DNA of 64,000 bases from an uncultured Poribacteria bacterium. Lineage in GTDB: Bacteria; Poribacteria; WGA-4E; WGA-3G. The first letter of the stretch is position 1. Each line of letters starts with the position of its first letter. This document shows positions 63,014 to 64,000 of this stretch, piece by piece. Both the position numbers and the translations under genes were made by a program. Below the pieces are notes generated by a model. The model searched no databases and had not been told where the DNA came from. It was given only the letters and a program-made list of their open reading frames with translations. The stretch covers positions 4,830,506 to 4,894,505 of the forward strand of contig OX638316.1 of assembly GCA_951812525.1 (NCBI GenBank), written 5' to 3'.

Positions 63014-63610
63014 TCAAGTTTCCATCTGTTGCCAAATTCTAAATTGTCGCTGCAGTGCTGTTAAAAATCTGCGAATAGATGTATCACTTTGTTTCAGACG
63101 CTGAAGATCCATTGCATTGACCAGTTCTTCCACACGTTCAATACCATCTATGGGCGGAGTCATAGTTGCCTGATAAATCGCATTTAGCAACATATTCTTG
63201 TAGCGATCTCTCTCACATTTTTGATCTGGCTGCTGACATCCTTTGCCAAATACTACTTTAAACGCTTCTGAATCGAGCAGCAGCCATCGCTCAATATGAG
63301 GTTCGGGAATCATGCTAATGACGACACCAGTTAAATTGGAGGTTACCTGATCAATCTCCTTTTCGCGTTCCGAAAGTCCCTTGCAATTGCTGTCTGTTCC
63401 AACAATGACGAGATCCGGTAAATCTTCTCTGTTGTGTTGTAAATCTCGCAGATATTGTCTCAATTCCGTAATAACCGTTCCATGCCCACCCCTAACACTG
63501 GAGGCTTTGATATTAATCTCGGCGTTGTACTCGTCAGCAAGCCGCTGAATCAATGCTGTGAGAAAATCTTCATGCGCGACATCTTCAACAAATAGATTGA
63601 TATTACGCAT
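63014..63610 (-). CDS. TOPRIM/DUF4276-like (RloB/AbiLii-like) protein
   Basis: 198 residues from ATG 63610. The start INLFVEDVAHEDFLTALIQRL has the acidic strand of TOPRIM-type or DUF4276 domains, followed by LPDLVIVGTDSNCKGLSEREKEI and VVISMIPEPHIERWLLLDSE (PEPHIERW is typical of DUF4276/RloB). Such proteins pair with an AAA ATPase in abortive-infection or restriction-linked systems. The start overlaps the ATPase stop by eight bases. Confidence 0.72.
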   Translation of the reverse strand: MRNINLFVEDVAHEDFLTALIQRLADEYNAEINIKASSVRGGHGTVITELRQYLRDLQHNREDLPDLVIVGTDSNCKGLSEREKEIDQVTSNLTGVVISMIPEPHIERWLLLDSEAFKVVFGKGCQQPDQKCERDRYKNMLLNAIYQATMTPPIDGIERVEELVNAMDLQRLKQSDTSIRRFLTALQRQFRIWQQMET

Positions 63611-64000
63611 CAAAGTCCCCCCGCAAGATACGCTCGGAAGGGGATAAGGCATCTTCGTCCTCCAGTGCCACCTCAATATCTGACTTTTTCCACAGAGGCC
63701 CCACATGCATCATATTGAAAGGCTCAATTTCTGTGTTCCCATTAACCTTGCGGCAAACATATAACGATTTAAGAGGAACGAGGTCGGGCAAAAGCGATGA
63801 ATGCGTTGTCACAATGAATTGGATATCCTCAAGAATCATACGAGTTTCCAAAAACCGAGCAATGCGCCGAATTCTACGAGGGTGAATGCCATTTTCCGGT
63901 TCTTCAAATCCTATCAACGCAGGAGGCTCTTCGGCACCAACGAGTGCTAAGAGCCCCAAAATTCGGAGTGTGCCCTCCGATAAGAGGCGGGCAGAAATAC
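63603..64000 (-). CDS. AAA ATPase (AAA_21/RloA-like), 5' end outside the window
   Basis: Partial: about 132 C-terminal residues; the frame is open to base 64000. Visible motifs: LLSEGTLRILGLLAL (ABC/SMC-type signature), Walker B LIGFEEPENGIHP, and IQFIVTTHSSLLPDL (switch His). These ATPases sense invasion or DNA ends and gate an effector. Eight-base overlap with the TOPRIM-like gene shows coupled expression. Confidence 0.85.
   Translation of the reverse strand, partial: ISARLLSEGTLRILGLLALVGAEEPPALIGFEEPENGIHPRRIRRIARFLETRMILEDIQFIVTTHSSLLPDLVPLKSLYVCRKVNGNTEIEPFNMMHVGPLWKKSDIEVALEDEDALSPSERILRGDFDA

Overview
The window looks like a chromosomal contig of a Candidatus Poribacteria-like bacterium, or a close relative from the sponge and marine symbiont flora. 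This is an inference from gene content, not a database result. It carries many secreted beta-propeller and LamG proteins, two phytanoyl-CoA-dioxygenase-like proteins, a type I sulfatase, a sialidase, a Gfo/Idh/MocA oxidoreductase, dockerin and sorting-type C-termini, and abundant short inverted-repeat elements. Most genes have a clear AGGAGG-type ribosome binding site.

Region 1 (1-4.4 kb) holds the tail of a secreted or peptidase-like protein, a beta-propeller protein with a good terminator, and a PhyH-like oxygenase. Region 2 (4.6-24.2 kb) is an accessory, decaying zone. It has a frameshifted secreted metalloprotease, a broken HTH / coiled-coil pair, an EamA fragment, a collapsed substrate-binding lipoprotein, an intact IS982-family element, a RelE/ParE-like toxin-antitoxin pair with an IS3-type remnant against its antitoxin start, and a defence-like block. 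That block contains an AT-rich FRG-TPR protein, a short tyrosine recombinase, a DUF262/DUF1524 (GmrSD-like) protein, a second DUF262 remnant, a trypsin-like protease and a PIN-like protein. Between the DUF262 gene and its remnant lies a promoter-driven, structured, tRNA-like RNA locus that does not match a standard tRNA and is one of the most unusual items here.

Region 3 (24.2-37.4 kb) is mostly core-like: bioA, a ferredoxin-membrane-domain fusion, truD, an ECF sigma factor / FHA protein / TPR-metallopeptidase / CvpA / paired TPR-membrane cluster, an SGNH hydrolase, thiE, a DUF2851 protein and a methyltransferase. Region 4 (38-52.8 kb) is a catabolic and secreted-protein region: LamG proteins, sialidase, PhyH, oxidoreductase, a YCF48-like propeller with a Gly-Pro-rich insert, a large phosphohexomutase, two tandem TolB-like propellers, a sulfatase, a methyltransferase overlapping an M29 aminopeptidase, and a DUF123 nuclease. 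Region 5 (53-64 kb) has a large multi-spanning membrane protein, a tightly overlapping methyltransferase / GNAT / ankyrin operon next to an aminoglycoside-phosphotransferase-like gene, a DUF4037 protein, an isopropylmalate/tartrate-dehydrogenase-type enzyme, a gamma-glutamyltransferase, and at the edge an AAA ATPase overlapping a TOPRIM/DUF4276-like gene, a two-gene arrangement typical of defence systems.

A non-coding element family with AGGGTCATTYAGTTTT termini is present in five copies (116-223 bp). Three insertions are flanked by about 10-bp direct repeats, and one copy interrupts a second, unrelated repeat whose uninterrupted version is also in the window. These look like MITEs. Several genes in region 2 need a single-base shift to join two halves of one domain; that is either real decay or residual indel error in the assembly.
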